A stretch of DNA of 64,000 bases from Blautia argi (GCF_003287895.1 NZ_CP030280.1:288001-352000), one strand, 5' to 3'; shown: positions 33,945 through 42,489, numbered from the stretch's first letter. Made by a program: numbers and translations. The notes: generated by a model not told the origin, from the letters alone.

Positions 33945-33974
33945 ACTTATAGTCTGTAGACTCAAAGTCTACAG
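33945..33974. promoter_or_regulatory. C-box, binding site of the restriction controller protein
   Basis: ACTTATAGTCTGTAGACT, followed by CAAAGTCTACAGT, closely resembles the canonical C-box (tandem GACT/AGTC dyads). It lies between the divergent Dam-like and controller genes. A TATAAT at 33981-33986 lacks a good -35, as expected for a promoter activated by the controller. Confidence 0.75.
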
Positions 33975-34010
33975 TGCTATTATAATTTAACTAATTGGAG
34001 GTGTCAAGCA

Positions 34011-34244
34011 ATGCAGGAAGAAATACGTGTCGCTTATGGAAAAGCAGTAAGAGCAATACGACAAAATAAGAAAATATCACAAGAAGAGCTAGGCGATTTA
34101 TGCGGATTACATAGGACATATATAAGTGACATAGAACTTGGTAAGCGTAATGTTTCTTTGGAAAATATAGACAAAATTGCGCATGCATTGCAAGTGAAGA
34201 AGTCGGAATTATTTATTGAGGTGGAGCAATATGAAGGCATTTAA
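34011..34244 (+). CDS. Restriction-modification controller protein (XRE type)
   Basis: The 77-residue single-domain helix-turn-helix protein (KISQEELGDLCGLHRTYISD, ELGKRNVSLENIDKIAHAL) has the size and sequence of C proteins. They delay restriction-gene expression until methylation is established. It lies behind a C-box and overlaps the nuclease gene by 14 bp. RBS TTGGAGG precedes the ATG. Confidence 0.88.
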   Translation: MQEEIRVAYGKAVRAIRQNKKISQEELGDLCGLHRTYISDIELGKRNVSLENIDKIAHALQVKKSELFIEVEQYEGI

Positions 34245-35043
34245 GGAATTTAGAAGAGAAGATAAATCGTTTTGGTTTTTTATACGATTTATTAGCGAAA
34301 AATTGGGATATTCTAGAAAAGGAATCGTTTTAACTTATACAGTAGAGCAAATAGAAAAATTGTGCGACAAAGAGAATATTGAAGTTTCTCCGGATAGAAT
34401 TAACAAAGCTGTCTTATATTGTAATATGAGAGCTGACTTGTTAAATAATACGATTGAGAAAAATTTGATGGACGTTGATGAGGCTAAGCAGATATTTGAA
34501 GAAATGAGAAATAGCGGAAAATATAAATGTAAGCTGATTATGAATAAACAACGTAAAGAGATCAAAAAAGTAAATTATTTTACCGCAATTATTACCATGA
34601 TAGCAGAAGAAATGCTTGGTGGAGATGAGGAATTTAATCCAGATCCAAGAGGGCTTGTGTATTTGTTAAATAATAGAAAGATTATTGGAGCATCTTCCAG
34701 AAGGTTTGATGGAGCATATCCTTCGATTTATAATCCTAAGCTAGTGTGGGAAATAAAAGAGTATTATTATTCAAAGTCATTTGGAAGTAGAGTTGCAGAT
34801 GCTGTGTATGAAGCAGAACTTGATGGATATGAATTTAATGAAATATACGATAGAACCGGACAACAGGTAAATCATGTGATGTTTATTGATAGTCATTATA
34901 CTTTCTGGGTAAAAGGAAAATCTTATTTGTGTAGATTCATTGATACGCTTAACATGGGACTTATAGATGAACTTATTGTTGGAAAAGAAGTTCTGACGAG
35001 ATGGAGAGAAGTTCTTGAAGAATTTGATGAAAAGTCTTGTTAG
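34231..35043 (+). CDS. Putative type II restriction endonuclease of unassigned family
   Basis: The 270-residue protein matches no family I can name. Context points to the nuclease: it is translationally coupled to the controller gene and adjoins two methyltransferases. A PD-(D/E)XK-like active site can be read as D160 (RRFDGAYPS) and E174-x-K176 (LVWEIKEYY), the right order and spacing. The ATG at 34231 has RBS GAGGTGGAG inside the controller gene. The gene is AT-rich, like the next two. Confidence 0.65.
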   Translation: MKAFKEFRREDKSFWFFIRFISEKLGYSRKGIVLTYTVEQIEKLCDKENIEVSPDRINKAVLYCNMRADLLNNTIEKNLMDVDEAKQIFEEMRNSGKYKCKLIMNKQRKEIKKVNYFTAIITMIAEEMLGGDEEFNPDPRGLVYLLNNRKIIGASSRRFDGAYPSIYNPKLVWEIKEYYYSKSFGSRVADAVYEAELDGYEFNEIYDRTGQQVNHVMFIDSHYTFWVKGKSYLCRFIDTLNMGLIDELIVGKEVLTRWREVLEEFDEKSC

Positions 35044-35138
35044 TATCAAAGTGAGTGCGGAATAAATAGTTTGAATTAAGTGATATATTTATGAATAATT
35101 GGAACCATATAAACATAATATATTAAGAAGAGGAAATA

Positions 35139-36179
35139 GTGAAAATGGATTTGCAGAAACAACTGATGGAGCAAAAAATGAAAGTTGATTTTAATACTTA
35201 CGATCTTTCGATAAAAGAATTGATTAGTATGGTAAATGATAAATTGATAAATATTGCCCCTGAATATCAAAGACAATTTCGATGGGATAAGGAGAGGCAG
35301 TCTAGCTTGATAGAATCAATATTTTTAGGGATTCCTATTCCCAGTTTATTTATGGCTACGAATGCGGATGGAACATGGGAATTGATAGATGGAGTACAGC
35401 GTGTGAGTACTATTTTGTGTTTCGCTGGAACAGATGAGGAGCGAGAAAAAATAGGAACTCCCAATTTGAGCGAATTGACATTAGAGCAATTAAAAAAATT
35501 GACAGAATTTAATGGGAAAAGTTTTACCAAGTTACCGATAGACATTCAAACAAAATTCAGATTGTCTAATATAAAAGTTACAACGCTGAGCGATAAAAGT
35601 GATAAACAAGTTAGGTTTGATTTATTTGAAAGATTGAATAGAGGTGGTGTTACACTTACCGATCAGGAAATTAGAAGTTGTGTTTATAGGGGTGGATTTA
35701 ATAATTTTATAAAAGAATTATCTAAGAATCAAGATTTTATCGAATGCGTTCATTTAACGGAAAGACAAGAAAATGACGGAACTAGAGAGGAATTGGTATT
35801 AAGATTTTTTGCATATTTGTATGATTTGAAAAGTTTTGTTCATAGTGTAAGAGATTTTTTGAATGATTACATGGAGAAAGCAGATAAAAAATTTAATTAC
35901 AGCAAAAATGAGAAAATATTCTGTGAAGTATTTAAGACATTGAATATGGCGCTGCCAAAAGGAATTAGTAAAGGAAGAAAAAATACGCCACTGAATCTTT
36001 ATGAGGCTGTTGCAGTGGGAGCTGCTTTAGCATATCTTAAAAATGGAACAATTAATACAGAGGGTGTGGAAGAATGGATAAAAGATAGTGAACTTATAAA
36101 GTATACAACAGGAGCTACGAATACAAAAGAACGCGTCATCAAGAGAATTGAATACTGCAAAAATAAATTCGAGGGATAA
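35139..36179 (+). CDS. DUF262 domain protein (GmrS/ParB-like)
   Basis: The 346-residue protein has a DUF262 N-terminal domain: the PEYQRQFRW motif at 41-49 and DGVQR at 84-88 (usually DGQQR), which in GmrSD and related proteins form a ParB-like NTPase fold. The motif FERLNRGGVTLTDQEIR follows. There is no GmrD-like HNH domain at the C terminus. GTG 35139 or ATG 35145 could be the start; AGAGG fits the first best. The HEPN gene begins one base after its stop, so the two act together. Confidence 0.85.
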   Translation: MKMDLQKQLMEQKMKVDFNTYDLSIKELISMVNDKLINIAPEYQRQFRWDKERQSSLIESIFLGIPIPSLFMATNADGTWELIDGVQRVSTILCFAGTDEEREKIGTPNLSELTLEQLKKLTEFNGKSFTKLPIDIQTKFRLSNIKVTTLSDKSDKQVRFDLFERLNRGGVTLTDQEIRSCVYRGGFNNFIKELSKNQDFIECVHLTERQENDGTREELVLRFFAYLYDLKSFVHSVRDFLNDYMEKADKKFNYSKNEKIFCEVFKTLNMALPKGISKGRKNTPLNLYEAVAVGAALAYLKNGTINTEGVEEWIKDSELIKYTTGATNTKERVIKRIEYCKNKFEG

Positions 36180-36180
36180 A

Positions 36181-36822
36181 GTGTTGTTTGATGAAATAAA
36201 AAATGAGTTGACTCGTAAGGTTTGTGAATTGAAGTTATGGTTAGCTAACATTGATGAGAGAAATCAATATTGTAATATTACAAAAGGGTTATATTTTGTA
36301 TATATGTATGGGATTTACGAAGAAACAATACGTCAGGTGGTATCAACAACAATAGATGAGTTAAATAATGCAGATGTAAAGCTTGATGAGTGTGCATATG
36401 AATTATATTCTTTGATTTTTTCTGATGAATATGATGGAATGTATAATGTAGGTAATGAACATAAATGGGAAAAAAGATGGAAGTTATCAGATAAAATGAT
36501 AAATAATCCCAAGGTTGTTATTTCTCATGATATGATGCCGACAGATGGAAAAAATATAAGATATAAACAACTAAAAAGCATTGCTAATTCATTTGGTATG
36601 AAAGAAAATGTATTACCGAGAAATGAAATTGGCGGTTACATACAGGAAATGGTAGATAATCGTAATTATATTGCACATGGAAATAAAACACCTAAAGAGG
36701 TGGGAAGAAATTTTACTATTTTAGATTTGAAAAATAGATGTGATTATATGGAGGAAGTGTGCAATTATGTTATTGCGGAATATGAAGCATATATTCAGGA
36801 AAGAAAATATTTAAGGAGATAG
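36181..36822 (+). CDS. HEPN-domain protein (MAE_28990/MAE_18760-like), predicted RNase
   Basis: The 213-residue protein is all-helical and carries R161-NYIA-H166 followed by GN, the Rx4-6H signature of HEPN ribonucleases. The region resembles MAE_28990/MAE_18760-type HEPN proteins, which are often paired with DUF262. The start is GTG at 36181 behind GAGGG, one base past the DUF262 stop. As partner of DUF262 it is the likely toxic effector of a defence or toxin-antitoxin unit. This role is inferred. Confidence 0.75.
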   Translation: MLFDEIKNELTRKVCELKLWLANIDERNQYCNITKGLYFVYMYGIYEETIRQVVSTTIDELNNADVKLDECAYELYSLIFSDEYDGMYNVGNEHKWEKRWKLSDKMINNPKVVISHDMMPTDGKNIRYKQLKSIANSFGMKENVLPRNEIGGYIQEMVDNRNYIAHGNKTPKEVGRNFTILDLKNRCDYMEEVCNYVIAEYEAYIQERKYLRR

Positions 36823-36841
36823 AATTAAGAATAGGTTGTCA

Positions 36842-36860
36842 TGATAACACCATGATAACA
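36842..36860. promoter_or_regulatory. Right pair of candidate integrase arm-binding sites
   Basis: TGATAACA at 36842-36849 and 36853-36860 repeats the left-end pair at 23338-23356 in the same orientation and 11-bp spacing. A hairpin GTGGAAAA/TTTTCCAC lies just inside the right att site (about 36887-36908). Confidence 0.6.
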
Positions 36861-36960
36861 AAATCCCAAAAAACCATACGGACACAGTGGAAAATGCGGA
36901 TTTTCCACACAAATCACACGAAAAATCACCATTTGAACACCGCAATACACCGGTCTGATA

Positions 36961-37014
36961 TCGTGAAGGTGGTAGAACTGTAGGTTCAGGTCGTGTTGCT
37001 ACAGTTATCGAGTA
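36961..37014. repeat. Right attachment site (attR) with a remnant of a tuf 3' end
   Basis: In frame this fragment encodes [17 protein letters not shown] and a TAG stop, exactly the EF-Tu C terminus. Four of its codons differ silently from the intact tuf (GGT, AGA, GGT, GGT versus GGA, CGT, GGA, GGC). Bases 36992-37014 are the 23-bp repeat identical to 23139-23161. It has no upstream tuf sequence and is not a gene. Confidence 0.85.
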
Positions 37015-37398
37015 GGCATTGAACACTTAATGAGTGCATAGCACGAATTTAGTGAGAAAGCCGTTCTTTGAGCAAAGCGAAAAGAACTACCTTAGTTAAT
37101 TAGAATAAAATATAGAAGTACCGAAAGGTGCATTGTGTCCAAGCGTAAGATACCCGTAGAACTTCGGTTCTACGGGTTTTTCTGTGGTTCTAAGCCAATA
37201 GTGGGGCTGAAATATTGAGAGGTACAGGGATTTACTTCCTTTACCTTCTGTATATCCATTACCTTGTCGGTAAGGGTAGAACAATGAGGGAAGGAATGGA
37301 TTATACAGAAAATTGTGGAATCAACAAGAGCTGCAAACAGGTATGGAAGCAGACTATAATTGGGTATAGAAATGTATGAAGGAAAAGAGGGATAAGGC
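37015..37398. other. Non-coding region right of the element
   Basis: This 384-base stretch has no convincing gene. It holds a second copy of the 21 bases found after tuf (37131-37151), directly followed by a terminator (37153-37182), then AT-rich sequence with a TATAAT at 37355-37360 that may serve the next gene. It is probably the original chromosomal DNA downstream of tuf, displaced by the insertion. Confidence 0.6.
37153..37182 (+). terminator. Displaced tuf terminator
   Basis: CCCGTAGAAC (37153-37162) pairs with GTTCTACGGG (37167-37176) around TTCG, followed by TTTTTCT. The stem differs from the terminator at 23219-23248 although the 21 bases before it are the same. Confidence 0.9.
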
Positions 37399-38173
37399 AT
37401 GTTAAAATTTGTAACGTTTAATATTCGCTGTGATTATAATCAGGACAAGGATAATAGTTTTTGTTTTCGGAAACAGGAAATTGAGGAAAAGCTGGAGCGG
37501 GAGCAGCCGGATATTTATCTGCTTTCAGGAGGTTCTTCCTCATGTAGCTATATGGTTAAAGGAAACACTGCGTGACTATTATGTGGTAGGATGTGGAAGA
37601 AGCAGAGAACTGGACGGAGAGCAGGTAGCCATAGCTTTTAAATATAAAAGTTTTAATATGATTTCCATGGAAACTTTCTGGCTTTCTCCGGACTGCTTTT
37701 TGCCGGGAAGTCGTTATGCAGAACAGTCAGAATGTCCGCGGGTGTGTACAGAACTGGTGCTTGAGGACTTATCAGAAAGGAAAGTTTTTCGTGTGCTGAA
37801 TACACATTTGGATCATTTGGGGGCAAAAGCAAGGCAGTTGGGGCTTTCTCAGATTTTGAGAAAACTGGAGGAAGAAAGATATTTTGCAGGTATTCCGGTG
37901 ATTCTGGCAGGAGATTTTAATGCAGAGCCGGAAAGTGATGAGATGGAGATTTTGAGGGAACACAAGGATTATGTGAATTTGACAGAGGGAATTGGCAGTA
38001 CCTATCATGGATTTTCATCAGAGGAACAGGAAGAAAGTATTGATTATATTTATGTTCGTAATGGGGAAAAGACTGGTTTTTCCTGTACTTCTGTGGAAAA
38101 GTGGAAGGACAGAAAAGGGAGCGTGTGGCTTTCAGACCACTATCCGGTATGTGTCTGTCTGGAGTGGGATTAA
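37399..38173 (+). CDS. Endonuclease/exonuclease/phosphatase family protein, frame broken by one extra base
   Basis: The protein belongs to the metal-dependent EEP family. The start MLKFVTFNIRCDYNQD at 37399 is typical, and later motifs are VLNTHLDHLG, LAGDFNAEPES and a terminal LSDHYPVCV. After EQPDI the frame is lost; deleting one T of the TTT at 37514-37516 yields DIICFQEVLPHV, including the catalytic glutamate, and a 257-residue protein. No signal peptide is seen. The substrate is unknown; relatives cleave nucleic acids, phosphoinositides or other phosphodiesters. Confidence 0.82.
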
Positions 38174-38218
38174 TAAAACTCAGGTTGATATCATACAGTA
38201 TAGGTTCCTCATCTGTCT

Positions 38219-39058
38219 TTAAACTTTATAAAGAAGTCGATATTGGGAGGGGCTCATATGCATTTTAGCTTTAAATTGTTTGGTGAAGTGAGATTGATAT
38301 TCATAATCCATCCATTCTGCAATTTCCCGTATGGGGAGGTCTGTTTTTGTAAGAAATTCGCAGGCTTTTTCCATTCTCATATCATTGATAACCTGTTTCG
38401 GAGATTTTCCCGTATTTGCCATAAAAATACGATAGACCTGAGAAGGATCCAGACGCATATAGTTGGCAAGATGCTCCACTGAGATTTGGTGGCGAATGTT
38501 TCGGCGAATATAAATCATAGCATCTTCGAAATGGCTGAATTTAACAATGTCTGTTTTTTCCGGAAGTTGACACTGGAATTTGTGCTGTTCGGCTAATTTT
38601 CCCATAAATAAATAAAAGTAAGCATTTATATAAAAGAGATTTTTATTGGTACGACTTTCATTATAGATATTTTTGATGCAATCTTCTAAAAAATCATCAT
38701 CATTATAATGGAAAATCAGATGTTCGCTGTCTAATCCAACGGATTTTAATAAGTTTTCTGCTTTTTTTCCGAAAAAAGCAATCCAACATAAATCCCAAGG
38801 TTCCTGTTTATCTGCAGTATGTACAATCGTGCTTTCAGGTAGAATCAGAAAACCATCACCCTCCTGGAGAGAGAAGCGCTGATTTTCCGTCTGGTAGGTT
38901 CCTTTTCCTTTTGTGATGTAGTGAATGAGATAATAATCCCTGGTGTCTTTTCCATAACTATAATTAGGCAGAGTGGAAGAAAAGCCAGAATGAAAAATTA
39001 CGATATCATCATCAGAATCCGGTTTTTCGGGATAAATATATTGATCATATACAAGCAT
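38219..39058 (-). CDS. AraC-family transcriptional regulator
   Basis: The 279-residue protein has an N-terminal cupin sensor (YLIHYITKGKGTYQTENQRF) and a C-terminal double helix-turn-helix (ISVEHLANYMRLDPSQVYRI and REIAEWMDYEYQSHFTKQFK). The start ATG at 39058 has GGAGG upstream; a longer frame to 39130 lacks one. It is divergent from the glycan operon and probably activates it in response to a sugar. Confidence 0.92.
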   Translation of the reverse strand: MLVYDQYIYPEKPDSDDDIVIFHSGFSSTLPNYSYGKDTRDYYLIHYITKGKGTYQTENQRFSLQEGDGFLILPESTIVHTADKQEPWDLCWIAFFGKKAENLLKSVGLDSEHLIFHYNDDDFLEDCIKNIYNESRTNKNLFYINAYFYLFMGKLAEQHKFQCQLPEKTDIVKFSHFEDAMIYIRRNIRHQISVEHLANYMRLDPSQVYRIFMANTGKSPKQVINDMRMEKACEFLTKTDLPIREIAEWMDYEYQSHFTKQFKAKMHMSPSQYRLLYKV

Positions 39059-39331
39059 TTCTTTGCCTCCTGGTATGATAGTTTTATCTGTAAGTATAAT
39101 AAATATAACAAAAAAAGCAGAAAAATACAAGATTTATATAAATAAGTACATGGGATAGTTATAGGATTGCATATAGGTATTGTGTATAATAAAGCTATAA
39201 AAACAAATCCGGATTAGTTAAAATAACCAATCAGCATTATAAAAACAAAGTTAAAACAAGGGGAAGTTTATAGTTTTTATTTGGCATTAGTGCGTGTTTA
39301 TTATGGGAAAACAGGGAGCGAGGTAAAATTT
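39059..39331. promoter_or_regulatory. Divergent control region between AraC gene and glycan operon
   Basis: The 273-base AT-rich gap has a TATAAT at 39185-39190 without a good -35 at 17 bp, which fits an activator-dependent promoter for the rightward operon. No operator can be assigned with confidence. Confidence 0.4.
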
Positions 39332-40612
39332 ATGAAAAAATACAAGAAAATTATAACACTTTTGACAGCAGGAAGTATGGTAGCAGCTTTGGGCGCTTGT
39401 GGTGGTTCTGGTAATGCAGAAGGAAGTTCAAGTTCGGGCGACAGTAAAAAGGGAGGAAAGACAGAACTGAAAATGATTTTCTGGGATTCTAATCAGGAAC
39501 CTGGATTAAAAGCTATGGCAGATGGATTTATGGAAAAAAATCCTGATATTGCAGTAACTGTAGAAACAGTACCATGGGATGAATATTGGACAAAATTACA
39601 GGCAGCTGCACAGGGAGGAGATCTTCCCGATATTGTAGTCATGCACCCGGACGAGGTAGAAAATTATGCCAGTGGTGGAATTCTCATGGATTTAACAGAT
39701 ATTTTAGAAGGTGATGTGGCAAACAGAAGTAATTTTCCGGACTATGTAGTACAAGATTTTTCTATTGATGACAAGCTTTACGGAATTCCCAAAGATATTG
39801 GAACGGTAGCACTGTTTTATAACAAAGATTTATTTGATGCAGCAAATATGGAGTATCCCACCAGTGATTGGACTTGGGCAGATCTTACTGCAGCAGCAGA
39901 AAAACTGACAAATAAAGACGCCGGAATTTACGGTCTGAATGCAGATAATAACGGACAGAACTTTTACTGGAATTTAATCTGGCAGAATAACGGAGATATC
40001 TGGAATGAAGAAACAGGAGTTTGTACCTTTGATTCTCCGGAAACAGTGGAAGCTATGGAATATGCAGTTTCTTTTGTAGAAAAGGGCTATTCTCCAACAC
40101 CCGCAGATTTTGCGAATCTGACTGCAGATGAGTATTTTGAATCCGGAAAAACAGCTATGACTTTTGCCGGTTCCTGGATGCTCACAGAATATCAAAATGT
40201 AGAAGAACTAAACTTTGGTGTAGCAGAACTGCCAACAGGAAAAGAAAAAGCTGCTATTTGCAGTGGTATGGCATTTTCCGTATCTGCGAACACAAAACAT
40301 CCGGAGGAAGCAAAAAAATTAGCAGAATATCTTGGATCCGAAGAAGCACAAACGATTCAGGCAGAATCTGGTGTAGCAATTCCTGCATATAAGGGAACAC
40401 AGCAACCCTGGATTGATAAATTTACAGATTTTGATGCCGCTCCTTTTGTAAAGGTAGAAGATTACGGACACACAAGCCCTGGTCTTACAGCAAGTACTAC
40501 AGAAGCAACTGCTATTTTAGATGAATATATGCCTCAGATTTTCTCATTAGAACTTCCGGTAGAAGAAGGCATGAAAACAATTACGGAAAAGATAAATGCA
40601 ACTCTTCAGTAA
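39332..40612 (+). CDS. Sugar-binding lipoprotein of the glycan operon
   Basis: A 426-residue family 1 solute-binding protein with lipobox (GSMVAALGAC) and a Gly/Ser-rich linker. The binding domain has LPDIVVMHPDE and LYGIPKDIGTVALFYNKDLF. The start at ATG 39332 places the signal peptide at the N terminus; the upstream frame to 39281 is rejected. It leads the operon that runs to 50603 and would capture the glycan outside the cell. A hairpin downstream may lower expression of the permeases relative to this protein. Confidence 0.93.
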   Translation: MKKYKKIITLLTAGSMVAALGACGGSGNAEGSSSSGDSKKGGKTELKMIFWDSNQEPGLKAMADGFMEKNPDIAVTVETVPWDEYWTKLQAAAQGGDLPDIVVMHPDEVENYASGGILMDLTDILEGDVANRSNFPDYVVQDFSIDDKLYGIPKDIGTVALFYNKDLFDAANMEYPTSDWTWADLTAAAEKLTNKDAGIYGLNADNNGQNFYWNLIWQNNGDIWNEETGVCTFDSPETVEAMEYAVSFVEKGYSPTPADFANLTADEYFESGKTAMTFAGSWMLTEYQNVEELNFGVAELPTGKEKAAICSGMAFSVSANTKHPEEAKKLAEYLGSEEAQTIQAESGVAIPAYKGTQQPWIDKFTDFDAAPFVKVEDYGHTSPGLTASTTEATAILDEYMPQIFSLELPVEEGMKTITEKINATLQ

Positions 40613-40620
40613 AACAAGAT

Positions 40621-40668
40621 AAGCCGCACCTGTTCAGGAAGCCAATAGGGAAGCAGGATGCGGCTTTT
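40621..40668 (+). terminator. Partial terminator between binding protein and permease genes
   Basis: AAGCCGCA (40621-40628) pairs with TGCGGCTT (about 40659-40666), with further CCTG/CAGG pairing inside, followed by TTTTCT. Within a single operon it probably gives the binding protein a transcript excess. Confidence 0.75.
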
Positions 40669-40707
40669 CTATAAGAAATTTGGCAGAATTAAGGAGGAAA
40701 TGACAGG

Positions 40708-41634
40708 ATGAAGGGAAAAGCGAAAAATAAAAATCCCAGATTGGCTCTTACGAAAAGAAATGTAAAGACATGGGGTTATGCCTACTTATTTATTGCCCCT
40801 ACGGTTCTTGGTGTTTTAATTCTGAATCTTTGGGGAGTTATCCAGTCTTTTTATTATAGTTTTCATGAGGTCAAAGGATTTAATGCCCCTATTTTTATAG
40901 GGCTGGATAACTATGTTCGACTGTTTTCAGACAAAGAAGTTTGGATTTCTCTTAAAAATGTATTTGTATATGCAATTATAACGGTTCCTATCGGAGTCAT
41001 GTTGTCGTTGCTTTTGGCCGTTTTACTTAATGCAAAAATTAAGGGAAAAAGTTTTTTCCGTTGTATTTATTTTTTACCGGTAGTTTCTGCTCCGGCAGCG
41101 GTAGCATTAGTATGGAAATGGCTTTATAACAAAGATTTTGGTCTTTTTAATCAGATACTTAACGAGATGGGAATTTCAGGACCGGACTGGTTGGGGGATC
41201 CGGGAATGGCTATGATTTCAGTGGCAATTGTGGGAATCTGGAGTATGGTAGGTTATAATATGATTCTTTTACTTGCAGGCTTACAGGACGTACCCGGTGA
41301 ACTTTATGAAGCAGCAGAAATAGACGGGGCAGGTCCGTTTCAGAGATTTTTGAAAATTACAGTGCCAATGGTTTCTCCTACGTTATTTTTTGTTATTGTG
41401 ACCTCTATTATCAGTGCGCTGCAGGTGTTTGACGTAATCTTTATGATGTTTAAACCGTCTGCGCCGGCCTTTCGTTCCGTAGAATCTATTGTATATTTGT
41501 TCTACCGCTATACTTTTACAAATTACAATAAAGGATACGGTTCTACAATCGTTGTAGTTTTATTTGCTATTATTATGATTTTGACTGTCATTCAGTTGCA
41601 ACTGCAGAAAAAATGGGTTCATTATAACGATTAG
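40708..41634 (+). CDS. Sugar ABC transporter permease (UgpA type) of the glycan operon
   Basis: The 308-residue permease has a basic N terminus, six predicted membrane helices (first AYLFIAPTVLGVLILNLWGV) and the EAA loop LYEAAEIDGAGPFQRFLKI. RBS AAGGAGG precedes the ATG. It is followed 11 bp later by its partner permease. The importer lacks its own ATPase gene, like the one at 14.9-18.2 kb. Confidence 0.92.
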   Translation: MKGKAKNKNPRLALTKRNVKTWGYAYLFIAPTVLGVLILNLWGVIQSFYYSFHEVKGFNAPIFIGLDNYVRLFSDKEVWISLKNVFVYAIITVPIGVMLSLLLAVLLNAKIKGKSFFRCIYFLPVVSAPAAVALVWKWLYNKDFGLFNQILNEMGISGPDWLGDPGMAMISVAIVGIWSMVGYNMILLLAGLQDVPGELYEAAEIDGAGPFQRFLKITVPMVSPTLFFVIVTSIISALQVFDVIFMMFKPSAPAFRSVESIVYLFYRYTFTNYNKGYGSTIVVVLFAIIMILTVIQLQLQKKWVHYND

Positions 41635-41645
41635 GAGGGATGAAA

Positions 41646-42470
41646 ATGAAGACAAAGAAGAGAAGAAATATTTTTGTATATGCAGTTTTAATTCTTATGG
41701 CTTTTATTATGGTTCTTCCTTTTGTTTGGACTATTTTAACTGCTTTTAAGACACAGTCAGAGGCCTTGAAAGTACCGCCTCAGATTTTGCCTTCTTCCTG
41801 GAGTCCCAGAAACTTTACTGCAGTTATGGAGGCATTACCATTTCTTACATTTTTTAAAAATACATTTTTAATGGTATTGTTTCGTGTTTTAGGTTCTGTA
41901 TTTTTTAGTGCAATGGCAGCCTATGCCTTTGCCAGATTAGAATTTCCGGGAAGAAATTTACTTTTTGGACTTGTTTTACTGCAAATGATGGTTCCGGGAC
42001 AGATTTTTATTTTACCTCAATATATGATTGTCAGCAAGCTGGGCTGGTTAAATACAATACAGGCATTGGCTCTTCCGGGTATTGTAAGTACCTTTGGAAC
42101 CTTTTTACTCAGACAGTTTTTTATGAGTCTGCCAAAGGATCTGGAGGAAGCTGCGGTGCTGGATGGGTGCAGTGTATGGAAAATTTTCTGGAAAATTATG
42201 CTTCCCCTTACAAAACCAGGCTTGGTATCTGTAGCAATCTTCACAGCATTATTTGCATGGAAAGATTTGATGTGGCCGTTGATTGTAAACATGTCTATAG
42301 AAAAAATGACATTGTCATCCGGGTTAGTAAATTTAATGGGACAGTATTCTGTGGATTATCCTCAGTTGATGGCCGGATCTCTTATTGCAATTGTACCTAT
42401 GATTATTCTGTTCCTTGTTTTCCAGAAACAATTTGTAGAAGGAATTGCAACTTCAGGAACAAAAGGGTGA
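41646..42470 (+). CDS. Sugar ABC transporter permease (UgpE type) of the glycan operon
   Basis: The 274-residue partner permease has six predicted membrane helices and the EAA motif LEEAAVLDGCSVWKIFWKI. ATG 41646 is preferred over ATG 41640 because the AGGAGG at 41633-41638 touches the earlier codon. It lies 19 bp before the alpha-galactosidase gene. Confidence 0.92.
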   Translation: MKTKKRRNIFVYAVLILMAFIMVLPFVWTILTAFKTQSEALKVPPQILPSSWSPRNFTAVMEALPFLTFFKNTFLMVLFRVLGSVFFSAMAAYAFARLEFPGRNLLFGLVLLQMMVPGQIFILPQYMIVSKLGWLNTIQALALPGIVSTFGTFLLRQFFMSLPKDLEEAAVLDGCSVWKIFWKIMLPLTKPGLVSVAIFTALFAWKDLMWPLIVNMSIEKMTLSSGLVNLMGQYSVDYPQLMAGSLIAIVPMIILFLVFQKQFVEGIATSGTKG

Positions 42471-42489
42471 AGAAAAGAGGAGGAAAATT

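Larger units (their letters stand above)
23139..37014. mobile_element. Integrative mobilizable element inserted at tuf
   Basis: The element is about 13.9 kb. It carries a tyrosine integrase, an excisionase-like protein, XRE repressor, CHC2 primase, VapE-type helicase, MobV relaxase, TnpV, a nested insertion sequence, and cargo (DUF2971 gene, restriction-modification module, DUF262-HEPN pair). No type IV secretion or coupling genes are present, so it would depend on another element for transfer. Both ends have a 23-bp direct repeat and paired TGATAACA sites. The right half is visibly more AT-rich than the chromosome. Exact crossover points within the repeat cannot be fixed. Confidence 0.85.

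Noticed and set aside
36961..37014. Second tuf gene
   Set aside because: Only the last 17 codons are present, with no upstream tuf sequence. It is an attachment-site remnant.
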